Positions 13,487 to 21,707 of a stretch of DNA of 32,300 nucleotides are shown here, in pieces. Made by a program: the position numbers and the translations under genes. The DNA is from an uncultured Corynebacterium sp. (GTDB lineage Bacteria > Actinomycetota > Actinomycetes > Mycobacteriales > Mycobacteriaceae), in assembly GCF_946221155.1 (NCBI RefSeq), contig NZ_CAMIAN010000027.1:1-32300 (forward strand), given 5' to 3'. Numbering within the stretch: the stretch's first letter is position 1; each line of letters opens with the position of its first letter. The notes below the pieces were generated by a model. That model was not told the origin of the DNA. It saw only the letters and a program-made list of their open reading frames with translations, and made no database searches.

Positions 13487-15001
13487 TTACAGGCGGTGCT
13501 TGCCGCCCTCGTCCGGATCCTCGCCCGGGCCATCGGACAGCGGGAAGTCGGCCTCGGCGGCGTCGGTTGCGTCCGTGGCCTCGGCAGCACCTTGGTCGCT
13601 ACCGGCCTGCGGAGCAGCCGGAGCACCCGGAACAGCTACGCCCGGTGCGGGAGCGCCCGGAGCGCCTGGTGCAGATGCGGACGGTGCAGCCGGAGCTGGC
13701 TTCTCCGCTGGCTTCTCCTCGACCTTCTCACTGGTCTTCTCGTCGGCCTTATCGCTGGTCTTAGCCTCCTCGACCTTGGCCTCGGCGGTCTCCTTCACCT
13801 CGGCGGCCTTCGCCTTAGCCTTCTCGGCAGCACCGGTGGCCTTGTCCGCGAAGTCCTGCACCTTCGGAGAATTCTTCGGAGCGTTCTCGCCACCACGCAG
13901 GAACTTAAACACAGCAGCGCCCGCAGCGACCAGGATGGCCAGCAGCAGGAACTTACCGAACAGGCCGCCCTTCTTCTCCTGCTTCTTCAGACCCTTCTTT
14001 TCAGCCTTCGCCAGCGCCTTGCTCTGTGCCTTGTTGGTGGCGCGCGTTACCTTCTTGTCCAGCTTCGCAGCGCGCTTACGGGCATCCTTCTGAGCACCCT
14101 TAGTCTGCTTTTGGGCGCGCTTAGCTGCCTTCTTCTTGGTGGCCTCCAGCTTCTTGGCCAGCTGCTCACGGTTCCTCTCGGCGGCCTTCGCCAGGTTGCC
14201 ACCTCGGGATTCGGCCTCGTCGTACAGCTTGCTAGACGCAGCCTGGCCACGCTCCTGCAGATCGTGAGCGTTATCCTTCAGCGCCGCGGTGAGCTGAGCG
14301 ATCTTCTGCTCGCGCTTCTTGGCCTTCTTGCCGGCCTTCTTCTGCGCCTTCGCCTGCGATTCGTCGAAACGGTCGCGCAGCTTCTGGGTGCGCTTGTCGA
14401 TCTTCTTGCGCAGTTTCTCGGCATCCGTGCCGAGCTTCTCGGTCAGTTCATCGGTGTTCAAATCTTCGCCCTTCTTCTTTAGCGACGCCACCAGCCCAGC
14501 AGCCTCGCCCTCAACCTTCTTAGCCTTCTTGGCTGCCTTGGCCTGTGCCTTCGCTGCCTTCTTCTTTGCAGCCTCGGCTTTCTTCTCAGCCTTCGCACGA
14601 GCCTTGTCCGCCTTATCCGCGGCCTTGTCGCGTGCCTTCTCGGCCTTGTCAGCGGAGTCGGCGGTGTTCTGGGAGCCGGTGGAGCTCATGTCCGCAACAT
14701 CTGCAGCGTTGAGCTCGTCGGAGTGGTGCACACGGTGGTGCTTGCGGGCAGCCGCAGCCGCACGAGCCTGCTCGAGGGCCGCAGCAGCACCTTCCTCCTT
14801 CAGCATGAGCTCCGCGACGGCCTTCACGTGAGCGGGGGAACCTGCGATGATGCCCTCTCGTTCGCCCTCCGTGGCCAGGTTGTCACGCAGCTGCTGCAGA
14901 GCGTCGAACTCCTGGCGGCGCTTAAACTCCTTGCGGTTATTCAACATGGTGCGACCCTGCTTGGCGCCGCGCAGCGCCAGCTTCAACGTGGTGGGGTTCA
15001 T
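13487..15001 (-). CDS. Lys/Ala-rich coiled-coil membrane protein
   Basis: A 504-aa protein of strongly biased composition. A conserved-looking head (about 1-85: MNPTTLKLALRGAKQGRTML, EFDALQQLRDN) is followed by about 250 residues of Ala/Lys/Glu repeats that should form a long, very basic coiled coil. One membrane helix lies at about 347-367 (FGKFLLLAILVAAGAAVFKF). A Pro/Ala/Glu-rich tail of about 135 residues follows. The head resembles a short actinobacterial family found beside ppiA, but I cannot name a function. A basic coiled coil next to a membrane helix could bind DNA or anionic wall polymers. ATG at 15001 follows AAGGAG. Confidence 0.8.
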   Translation of the reverse strand: MNPTTLKLALRGAKQGRTMLNNRKEFKRRQEFDALQQLRDNLATEGEREGIIAGSPAHVKAVAELMLKEEGAAAALEQARAAAAARKHHRVHHSDELNAADVADMSSTGSQNTADSADKAEKARDKAADKADKARAKAEKKAEAAKKKAAKAQAKAAKKAKKVEGEAAGLVASLKKKGEDLNTDELTEKLGTDAEKLRKKIDKRTQKLRDRFDESQAKAQKKAGKKAKKREQKIAQLTAALKDNAHDLQERGQAASSKLYDEAESRGGNLAKAAERNREQLAKKLEATKKKAAKRAQKQTKGAQKDARKRAAKLDKKVTRATNKAQSKALAKAEKKGLKKQEKKGGLFGKFLLLAILVAAGAAVFKFLRGGENAPKNSPKVQDFADKATGAAEKAKAKAAEVKETAEAKVEEAKTSDKADEKTSEKVEEKPAEKPAPAAPSASAPGAPGAPAPGVAVPGAPAAPQAGSDQGAAEATDATDAAEADFPLSDGPGEDPDEGGKHRL

Positions 15002-15141
15002 CGTGCGAGATGCTCCTTGGAGATCTATTTGGGTATTTCAATATGTCTTCGTTAAACCCATCCTAAAGAAAAATCCCCACCGGGGATGGGCAATACAGCT
15101 TTTGAGTTGTCAAGGCGTCGGAAGCCGTCGCGGCTTTTTAG

Positions 15142-15158
15142 TACAATGGATCACCGTG
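15142..15158 (+). promoter_or_regulatory. -10 box giving a probably leaderless ppiA transcript
   Basis: TACAAT at 15142-15147 lies 8 bases before the GTG at 15156, so transcription should start at or very near the start codon. No Shine-Dalgarno is present. Leaderless genes are common in corynebacteria. A short hairpin (AAGCC/GGCTT, 15122-15136) with T's lies immediately upstream and may insulate the gene. Confidence 0.55.
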
Positions 15159-15680
15159 ACTAATAAGACTGCAACCGCAATTCTGCACACCAACCAAGGC
15201 GACATCGCCATCGATCTGTTCGGCAACCACGCGCCGGAGACCGTAGCCAACTTCGTTGGCCTGGCGCAGGGCACCAAGGAGTACTCCCAGCCCAACGCCT
15301 CCGGCACTAACGAAGGTCCGTTCTACGACGGTGCGATCTTCCACCGCATCATCGATGGCTTCATGATCCAGGGTGGCGACCCGACCGGCACCGGTCGCGG
15401 CGGCCCGGGCTACCAGTTCGGCGACGAGTTCCACCCGGAGCTGCAGTTCGACCGCCCGTTCCTGCTGGCCATGGCCAACGCTGGCCCTGGCACCAACGGC
15501 TCCCAGTTCTTCATCACGGTGACGGCCACCCCGCACCTGAACAACCGCCACACCATCTTCGGTGAGGTCACCGACAAGGAGTCCCAGAAGGTCGTCGCAA
15601 AGATCTCTCGCGTAGCAACCGACCGCATGGACCGCCCGAACGACGACGTCGTCATCGAGTCTGTCGAGATCCAGGAGTAA
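15156..15680 (+). CDS. ppiA: cyclophilin-type peptidyl-prolyl cis-trans isomerase
   Basis: A 174-aa cytosolic cyclophilin that speeds proline isomerisation during protein folding. The active-site blocks are present: FHRIIDGFMIQGGDPTGTG, MANAGPGTNGSQFFIT and LNNRHTIFGEV. GTG at 15156 is chosen because the family normally begins VTNKTATA. The reading frame is open much further upstream, but that text is the antisense of the coiled-coil gene. Its stop codon lies inside a hairpin that covers the ribosome-binding site of the next gene. Confidence 0.93.
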   Translation: MTNKTATAILHTNQGDIAIDLFGNHAPETVANFVGLAQGTKEYSQPNASGTNEGPFYDGAIFHRIIDGFMIQGGDPTGTGRGGPGYQFGDEFHPELQFDRPFLLAMANAGPGTNGSQFFITVTATPHLNNRHTIFGEVTDKESQKVVAKISRVATDRMDRPNDDVVIESVEIQE

Positions 15681-15688
15681 AAACTCCT
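15673..15688 (+). promoter_or_regulatory. hairpin covering the rhomboid gene's ribosome-binding site
   Basis: AGGAGT (15673-15678) pairs perfectly with ACTCCT (15683-15688) across AAAA. The left arm is the Shine-Dalgarno for the TTG start at 15688, and it also contains the first base of the ppiA stop codon (TAA 15678-15680). Ribosomes finishing ppiA would melt it, so the two genes are probably translationally coupled. Confidence 0.55.
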
Positions 15689-16413
15689 TGCCGTGGCTGG
15701 ACACGCAAGCCCGCCGAAATAGTCGGCGGTATTCCGTCACCAACGTATTCATCGCAGCCTGCTGCCTTGTCTACGTGGTGACGGTTTTTCAATCTGGCAG
15801 CATTGCCAGCCCCCTCGACGGCCGATCCATGTTCGGCCTCAGCTCGAACAACCTGGGGCGGGAAATGCTCTTCAACGCCGCCAACGTCACCTTATTTGGT
15901 GAATGGTGGCGCATCCTCACCGCCGCATTCGTGCATCTAGGCCCCGCCCACCTGGGCTTCAACATGCTGCTGATCTTCCTGATCGGCCGCGATGTCGAAC
16001 GCTTTTACGGGCCAATAGTCATGCTCAGCCTCATCGTCGCCAGCGCCGCTGGCGGAGCGTTGGCCTGCATGTATTTCCAGCCCAACGTCCCCGTCGGCGG
16101 TGCCTCCACCGTCGGTTACGGGCTGTTCGCCATGCTCATTTCTCTGTCGCGGATAAGGCAGCGCGATCTCCGCGGGCCCATCATCCTGCTATTGGTGAAC
16201 CTCGGATTCTCCCTCATGTACTCCAATGTCTCCCTCTGGGGTCACATAGGCGGGCTCGCTGGGGGCGCCGTCATAGCAATTGTCACTAGCACCGTTGGAG
16301 AGCAGGGCAATGGGGGCGTGGGGGCGTCACCAAGAAAAAAGACCGCCGCAGCACTAGCCGCGACGGTCATCCTGGCCTTCACCATATGGACCGGCCTGGG
16401 GTGGCACTACTAA
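15688..16413 (+). CDS. rhomboid-family intramembrane serine protease
   Basis: A 241-aa polytopic protease that cuts membrane helices. Catalytic Ser140 lies in GGASTVGYG, and the partner His186 in WGHIGG. The family HxxxN motif is HLGFN at 88-92. Six or seven membrane segments are expected. The TTG start follows AGGAG by about 10 bases and gives a normal short cytoplasmic N-terminus (RRNSRRYSVTN); no ATG or GTG fits better. It is adjacent to ppiA, as in other corynebacteria and mycobacteria. Substrates are unknown. Confidence 0.9.
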   Translation: MPWLDTQARRNSRRYSVTNVFIAACCLVYVVTVFQSGSIASPLDGRSMFGLSSNNLGREMLFNAANVTLFGEWWRILTAAFVHLGPAHLGFNMLLIFLIGRDVERFYGPIVMLSLIVASAAGGALACMYFQPNVPVGGASTVGYGLFAMLISLSRIRQRDLRGPIILLLVNLGFSLMYSNVSLWGHIGGLAGGAVIAIVTSTVGEQGNGGVGASPRKKTAAALAATVILAFTIWTGLGWHY

Positions 16414-16422
16414 AGCAGTGCC

Positions 16423-16715
<293 letters not shown>

Positions 16716-16838
16716 TCAAAACCTCGAAGCGATTGACTGCGGAGCGGACGGCCTACGAGGTACCGAGCGCCCATGGGCAAAATACGTACCAGACGATAGT
16801 AGCAGCACACCGCGGCAAAGCCATGCACGTAGCCACGC

Positions 16839-16854
16839 TAAACTCTTTGCTATG
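16839..16854 (+). promoter_or_regulatory. -10 box and probable leaderless start of pabA
   Basis: TAAACT at 16839-16844 is seven bases before the ATG at 16852, and there is no Shine-Dalgarno. The message is therefore probably leaderless. No clear -35 was found. Confidence 0.45.
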
Positions 16855-17598
16855 CGCATTCTCGTGATCGATAACTACGACAGCTTCGTCTACAATCTCG
16901 TGCAATACATCGGGCAGCTGGGTTTCAGCGGGGACGACTGTGTAGTACTGCGCAATGACGCCCCCGAGCTCACCGACGCCCACAACCCCGACCGGGCTGG
17001 AGCGGATGCGCTGCCGGACATGCTGCAGGGCTTCGACGCGATCTTGCTATCCCCCGGCCCCGGCGAACCGAGCGCAGCAGGCCGAATGCTGGATGTGCTG
17101 AACATCGCCGTTGAGCAACAGATTCCGCTGTTCGGAGTGTGCCTGGGGCACCAGGCGATCGGCATGCACTTCGGCGCGGAGGTTGTGCGGGCAGACGAGC
17201 TCTTCCACGGAAAAACCTCCCCAGTGACCCACGATGGCACCGGCGTGCTGACCGGAGTGCCGAGCCCGTTCCGCGTAACCCGCTACCACTCGCTTACTGT
17301 CGACCCAGACACCGTGCCGGAGGAGCTAAAGGTCACGGCGACCTCCGATTCCGGGATGATCATGGCGATGCGCCACCAGACGCTGCCGATCCACTCCGTA
17401 CAGTTCCACCCCGAGTCGGTGATGACACAGTACGGCCACCTGATGCTGGCAAACTGGCTGAACGAGGCCGGTCGGCTGAGCGGTAAGGGCGGCAGGGGAA
17501 GTACGGGGGAGGTTGTGCCCGCCGAACTAGTGGATCGCCTGGTACAGGAGCAGCTGGAGGTCACCGGCGCCATCAGCGCCGAAGCCTCGATGCTCTAG
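16852..17598 (+). CDS. pabA: aminodeoxychorismate/anthranilate synthase glutaminase component
   Basis: A 248-aa class I glutamine amidotransferase that releases ammonia for PabB. It contains the N-terminal block MRILVIDNYDSFVYNLVQY, LSPGPGEP, the nucleophile Cys97 in FGVCLGHQ, and the His186-Pro-Glu188 pair in QFHPES. ATG at 16852 is chosen because the family starts at MRILV; upstream in-frame sequence is antisense to crgA. The homologue near the mycobacterial pknB locus is labelled trpG or pabA. The pabB in this window favours the folate role, but sharing with tryptophan synthesis cannot be excluded. Confidence 0.92.
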   Translation: MRILVIDNYDSFVYNLVQYIGQLGFSGDDCVVLRNDAPELTDAHNPDRAGADALPDMLQGFDAILLSPGPGEPSAAGRMLDVLNIAVEQQIPLFGVCLGHQAIGMHFGAEVVRADELFHGKTSPVTHDGTGVLTGVPSPFRVTRYHSLTVDPDTVPEELKVTATSDSGMIMAMRHQTLPIHSVQFHPESVMTQYGHLMLANWLNEAGRLSGKGGRGSTGEVVPAELVDRLVQEQLEVTGAISAEASML

Positions 17599-17667
17599 GC
17601 GCACACTCCTCGGCTGCCTGCTCAAGTACGCCCGCTCTGAGCGCTTGGCTTAGAGGCACCGCTGCCG

Positions 17668-19851
17668 CTAGGGCAGCAGGTTGAAGACGTACACCGTGAC
17701 GGTGATGTCCTCGTCCTTCTTGATGACCTCGCCACTGTGGATGGACTGCTGCGCCACCTCATCCACGCGACCCAGATCCGCGGTGTTCTTGTTCTCCCGG
17801 TGTAGCTGGTCCGGTGTACCGCGCCAGCCGGCAGCCTGCAGCTCGCGGAGCACGTCACCGAACTTCTTGCCCTGCAGAGAAGGCATCTCGAACTGGTTAC
17901 CCAGGGATACCTCCAGGGTGATCTCGCTGCCCTTGGCCAGCTTCTCACCCTCGCTGGTAGCGGAGAGCACCTGGCCCTTCCGCTCCACGGAATCAACCTG
18001 GTTCACAACCACCTTGAAGCCAGCGGATTCCAGGTTCTCCCGGGCATCCTCGACCTGCTGGCCGGTGACGACCGGCACGCGGACATCCTCCGGGCCTGTA
18101 GAGACGGTGATCGTCACCTTCGTGCCCACGGAGACCTGTGAACCCTGCGGTGGTGTCTGCGTGATGATCTTGCCCTTCGGCACATCATCGCTGGCCTCTT
18201 CCTGAACTTCGTTGTTCAGGGCCAGCTTGGCATCCTTCAGAAGCTTCACCGCTTCCTCGGTGGTTTTGCCAGTCAGGTCCGGAACATCGGTGATTTCTCG
18301 GCCGCTAGAGACCAACAGCTTGATTTCGGTACCGCGAGCCACGGATGCATTGGCCGCCGGATCCGTGCCGATAGCCTTGCCGCGCGCGATCTTGTCGTGC
18401 GTGGTCTCCTCGACCGTTACCTCGAACCCCGCGTCCTTGAGGATTTTCTCTGCCTCGGCACGGTCTTTGTTGGCGACGAGCGGGATCTTTACCTGCTCGG
18501 CTTCGACAGGCTTTTCTGGCTCATCATCGCTGGTAAATGCCTGGTAGGCGAAGTAACCACCGGCGATCACTGCGGCGATGCCGGCAACCCACGCGATAGG
18601 TGCCCACCAGCGGCGCTTGGGCTCGTCCTCGTAGTACTCATCGTTGTAGTCGCCGTCATAATCGTCGTCGTAATCGCCGTCGTAGTATTCGTCGCCTTCG
18701 TAATCACCGTCGTAATCGTCGTAGTAGCCGTCACCGCCAGCGCTGCCAGCGTTGTCAGCAGCAGCCCCAGCAGCTCCGGCTCCAGCCCCAGCAGCGGCAC
18801 CGTTAGCCGCGTTGTAGTTGGCGGGGATTACAGACGTCTGCGCGTCATCGTCACCCGCGTGTGCGCCCGCCGCGGCTGCACCGGCAGCCAGTCCCGCTGC
18901 GCCAGCGGCACCCGCGGCGGCGCGGCCTGCGGTGTGGGAACCAGCGTCGGCCGAGTCGGCGTCATTGGTATAGGCCTGAGCGACCAACGGCAGTTGGTCC
19001 TCGGAAAGACGCTTCAGGTCCGTCGCCATCTCTTGCGCGTCGTCATAGCGATCCGAAGGAGACTTCGCCATCGCGGTCAGGGTGATGGAGTCCAGGCTCA
19101 AGGCTTCGCGCTTCGACAGGTGCATGCCCGGAACCTGCGACGGCGCCTCCGGGTTTTCCTGTACGTGCTGGAAGGCGACGGACAGGGGAGACTCGCCGTG
19201 GAAGGGAGCCCTACCCGTGGCCAGTTCGTAGAACACGCAGCCCGCGGCGTAAATATCTGAGCGCGCATCCGCGGACTGGCCGCGTGCCTGCTCGGGGGAG
19301 AGGTACTGGGCGGTGCCGATGACGGCGGCGGTCTGCGTCATGGCGGAAGAACTATCGCTCAGCGCCCGTGCAATGCCGAAGTCCATGACCTTCACCGCGC
19401 CGGTGTTGGTGATCATCACGTTCGCCGGCTTGATATCGCGGTGAATGATCCCCGCCTCGTGAGAGAAGTACAGTGCCGAGCACACCTGAGACATGACCGC
19501 CGCGGCATCGTTCAGGCTCATCTTGCCGGAGTCCTGGATGATGTCGCGCAGGGTTTCGCCGTGCACGCGCTCCATGACGATGTACGGCACCGCACCGTCC
19601 TCGTCCGGGGTCTGGCCCGTGTCGTAGACGGCAACGATAGCGGGGTGGTTCAGCTTCGCGGCGTTTTGCGCCTCACGGCGGAAGCGTTCCAGGAAGGTGG
19701 TGTCGCGCGCCAGGTCTGGGCGCATCATCTTCACCGCAACGTCACGGCCTAGCAGCTCATCGGTAGCGGCGTACACGTCGGACATGCCACCGGTGCCGAT
19801 TTTGGCACCGAGGCGGTATCGGCCGCCCAAGGTTGTGCCGTTTCGGTCCAC
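17668..19851 (-). CDS. pknB: serine/threonine protein kinase PknB with PASTA repeats
   Basis: A 727-aa receptor kinase that senses peptidoglycan fragments and phosphorylates cell-wall and division proteins. Kinase domain at about 10-275: glycine loop GTGGMSDVY, Lys41 (VAVK), HRD 137-139, DFG 157-159, activation-loop Thr172 and Thr174, SPE 185-187. One membrane helix at about 413-438 (WVAGIAAVIAGGYFAYQ). Four extracellular PASTA repeats fill about 445-727. The juxtamembrane linker is unusual: an Ala/Gly stretch (about 305-365), then an Asp/Tyr/Glu/Gly tract (about 371-408). The GTG start follows AAAGGAG. It is the last gene of the operon, 197 bases after pknA. Confidence 0.95.
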   Translation of the reverse strand: MDRNGTTLGGRYRLGAKIGTGGMSDVYAATDELLGRDVAVKMMRPDLARDTTFLERFRREAQNAAKLNHPAIVAVYDTGQTPDEDGAVPYIVMERVHGETLRDIIQDSGKMSLNDAAAVMSQVCSALYFSHEAGIIHRDIKPANVMITNTGAVKVMDFGIARALSDSSSAMTQTAAVIGTAQYLSPEQARGQSADARSDIYAAGCVFYELATGRAPFHGESPLSVAFQHVQENPEAPSQVPGMHLSKREALSLDSITLTAMAKSPSDRYDDAQEMATDLKRLSEDQLPLVAQAYTNDADSADAGSHTAGRAAAGAAGAAGLAAGAAAAGAHAGDDDAQTSVIPANYNAANGAAAGAGAGAAGAAADNAGSAGGDGYYDDYDGDYEGDEYYDGDYDDDYDGDYNDEYYEDEPKRRWWAPIAWVAGIAAVIAGGYFAYQAFTSDDEPEKPVEAEQVKIPLVANKDRAEAEKILKDAGFEVTVEETTHDKIARGKAIGTDPAANASVARGTEIKLLVSSGREITDVPDLTGKTTEEAVKLLKDAKLALNNEVQEEASDDVPKGKIITQTPPQGSQVSVGTKVTITVSTGPEDVRVPVVTGQQVEDARENLESAGFKVVVNQVDSVERKGQVLSATSEGEKLAKGSEITLEVSLGNQFEMPSLQGKKFGDVLRELQAAGWRGTPDQLHRENKNTADLGRVDEVAQQSIHSGEVIKKDEDITVTVYVFNLLP

Positions 19852-20048
19852 GCCTTTTGCTCCTTTGTCTGCGTTTGTTCGTGTCTGTCTGTATTTGTCT
19901 GTGTCGGTCTGTGTCAGTCCGTGGTGCTGGCTGAGCGCTGCTAGCTAACCCCAGAATGGTTTTCTAGTCACTTTGATTAACAAATCCTAGTCCAACTTGT
20001 TGTATGGACATAGTTCTATCCCTCTTACATGGTCGAAAAGAATCGCGC
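19852..20048 (-). promoter_or_regulatory. pknA-pknB gap with ACAGAC-type repeats
   Basis: These 197 bases are the longest gap inside the cluster. The 70 bases before pknB are a low-complexity tract, with variants of ACAGAC on the minus strand at about 19866-19920. An AT-rich segment at 19960-20030 could hold a pknB promoter, but no clean -35/-10 pair was found. Confidence 0.4.
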
Positions 20049-21704
20049 TCAAAGCACTGGCTGTGTTTCCGGGTTGGTGTCCATGTTGCGCAATTCGGCA
20101 GGCACATCGCTATCCGCCGAGGTCGCATTATCGTTCGTCTGCGGACGGTTGGGCTGGTTCTGGCGGGCCGTATTGTGATTACCTTCGTTACCTCCGTTCT
20201 CGCCAGGAGCATCATTCCCGCTGTTGTCGTTGCCGTTGCCACGCCCACCACCGTTTGGGATGGTCGGCAACGAGGGGAAGGAAGGCTCCCGCTCCTCGGA
20301 GGTTTCGGTCTGTTCACGGGTGGTTTCGGTCTCCGTCGTGGTTTCCGGGCCGTTAGTTGTGTCTGTCGGCGCCGGATTCACCGGTGCGGGCGCGCTTCCG
20401 CCTGGGTTGGTCGGCTCATCCTCCTCTGTCGGGTTAGTCGTGACCTCATTGGTGACGGTCATCGTCGACGGGTTCGGCGCTTCTTCGTCGCCACCCCTGG
20501 TCAGCAGGAAGGTGGCAATCGCAAGTGCGAGGATGCTCACCAGGGCAAGCGCCATGATGATCCAGCGGTTCTTTCTTGGTGACGCCCCCTGTGCCCCATC
20601 CATCCCACGCGCCATCGTGGGGTAGCCCGCGCCCGTGGCCGGAGCACCTGCGCCAGCCACTGGACCGGAGGAATGAGGGTAGCCGGACCCTTGCCTGGGC
20701 CCTGCACCCGGACCTTGCTCAGAGCCTGGAACCGAAGGCACTCGGGTCCCCGGCCCGCTGGCCACGTTGCCCAACTGTTCGGTCAGCGGGTGCGGTTCGG
20801 TGCTGACGTTCGGAACGTTGTGCGGCGCCGGGGGCTGCTTACCCTCGGCCACCATGACGGTGGCGGCGACAAGCTCCGCGCCATCGGCATAGCGAGTGCG
20901 CGGACTCTTGCGCAGACAGACCTTGACCAGTTCCCGCAGGTTGGGATCGATCTCTTCCGGCAGCTCTGGCGGGGTTTCGGAGATGTGCTTGATCGCCACG
21001 GACACGGTGGATTCGCCTGAGAAAGGGCGGTATCCCGCCAGCATCTCGAAGCCGACCACGCCAAGGGAGTACACGTCGCTGGCCGGGCCGACCTGGTCGC
21101 CTTGTGCCTGTTCGGGGGACACGTACTGGGCGGTTCCAACCACCATGCCCGTGCGGGTCAGCGGCACCGCGGCGGCGGCCTTGGCGATGCCGAAGTCCGT
21201 GATCTTCACGAAACCATCGGAGGTGATCAGGAGGTTGCCCGGCTTAATGTCGCGGTGCACCAGTCCGGCGTCGTGGATTGCCTTCAGCCCCGCAGCGGTT
21301 TGCGTCAATACGTCCAGCGCCAGGTTCTGCGGCAGCGAAGATTCGCGCGAGAGCACATCGGCCAGAGACTCGCCACGGATGTACTCCATGATGATGTAGC
21401 AAAACACCGTGCCGTTGTCGGGATCCTCGACCTCGCCGGATTCATAGGTCCTGACGACATTGGGGCTGTCGAGATCTTGGGCGGCGGAGGCCTCGTTGCG
21501 GAAACGCGCGCGGAACTCCTCATTCTCCGTGTACTCGGGCTTGAGGATCTTGACGGCCACGTCGCGTTGCTGCTTGATATCGCGGGCCAGCCACACTGTG
21601 GACATGCCGCCGCGGCCGATGATCCACTGCAGCTCGAAGCGCTCACCCAAAAGCCGCTGGGTACGCTCGATCTCGGTGCGGTCGGGTTGACGGGAATCGC
21701 TCAT
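20049..21704 (-). CDS. pknA: serine/threonine protein kinase PknA
   Basis: A 551-aa membrane kinase that regulates cell shape and division. Glycine loop GRGGMSTVW at 30-38, Lys52 (VAVK), HRD 150-152, DFG 170-172, activation-loop Thr183 and Thr185, SPE at 196-198. One membrane helix lies at about 379-400 (MALALVSILALAIATFLL). The outside part (about 150 residues) is Thr/Pro/Asn/Glu-rich and disordered, with no PASTA domain, as in other PknA proteins. It starts 3 bases after the pbpA stop, so the two genes are cotranscribed. Confidence 0.95.
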   Translation of the reverse strand: MSDSRQPDRTEIERTQRLLGERFELQWIIGRGGMSTVWLARDIKQQRDVAVKILKPEYTENEEFRARFRNEASAAQDLDSPNVVRTYESGEVEDPDNGTVFCYIIMEYIRGESLADVLSRESSLPQNLALDVLTQTAAGLKAIHDAGLVHRDIKPGNLLITSDGFVKITDFGIAKAAAAVPLTRTGMVVGTAQYVSPEQAQGDQVGPASDVYSLGVVGFEMLAGYRPFSGESTVSVAIKHISETPPELPEEIDPNLRELVKVCLRKSPRTRYADGAELVAATVMVAEGKQPPAPHNVPNVSTEPHPLTEQLGNVASGPGTRVPSVPGSEQGPGAGPRQGSGYPHSSGPVAGAGAPATGAGYPTMARGMDGAQGASPRKNRWIIMALALVSILALAIATFLLTRGGDEEAPNPSTMTVTNEVTTNPTEEDEPTNPGGSAPAPVNPAPTDTTNGPETTTETETTREQTETSEEREPSFPSLPTIPNGGGRGNGNDNSGNDAPGENGGNEGNHNTARQNQPNRPQTNDNATSADSDVPAELRNMDTNPETQPVL

Positions 21705-21707
21705 GGC

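Noticed and set aside
13295..14482. Long plus-strand frame rich in Leu opposite pabB and the coiled-coil gene
   Set aside because: It is the antisense of Lys/Ala/Glu-rich codons; it has no family-like motif and the minus-strand genes explain the sequence.
15073..15087. Hairpin ATCCCC-ACC-GGGGAT with T's on the minus strand as a terminator
   Set aside because: It would face transcription entering from the plus-strand ppiA side, where no minus-strand gene exists; left unassigned.
14847..15155. N-terminal extension of the cyclophilin frame
   Set aside because: The extra codons are antisense to the coiled-coil gene and cross a hairpin; a -10 box and the family start support GTG at 15156.
18397..19260. 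Plus-strand frame of 287 codons inside pknB
   Set aside because: It is entirely antisense to well-supported kinase motifs, and its Val/Ile run mirrors the Asp/Tyr tract.
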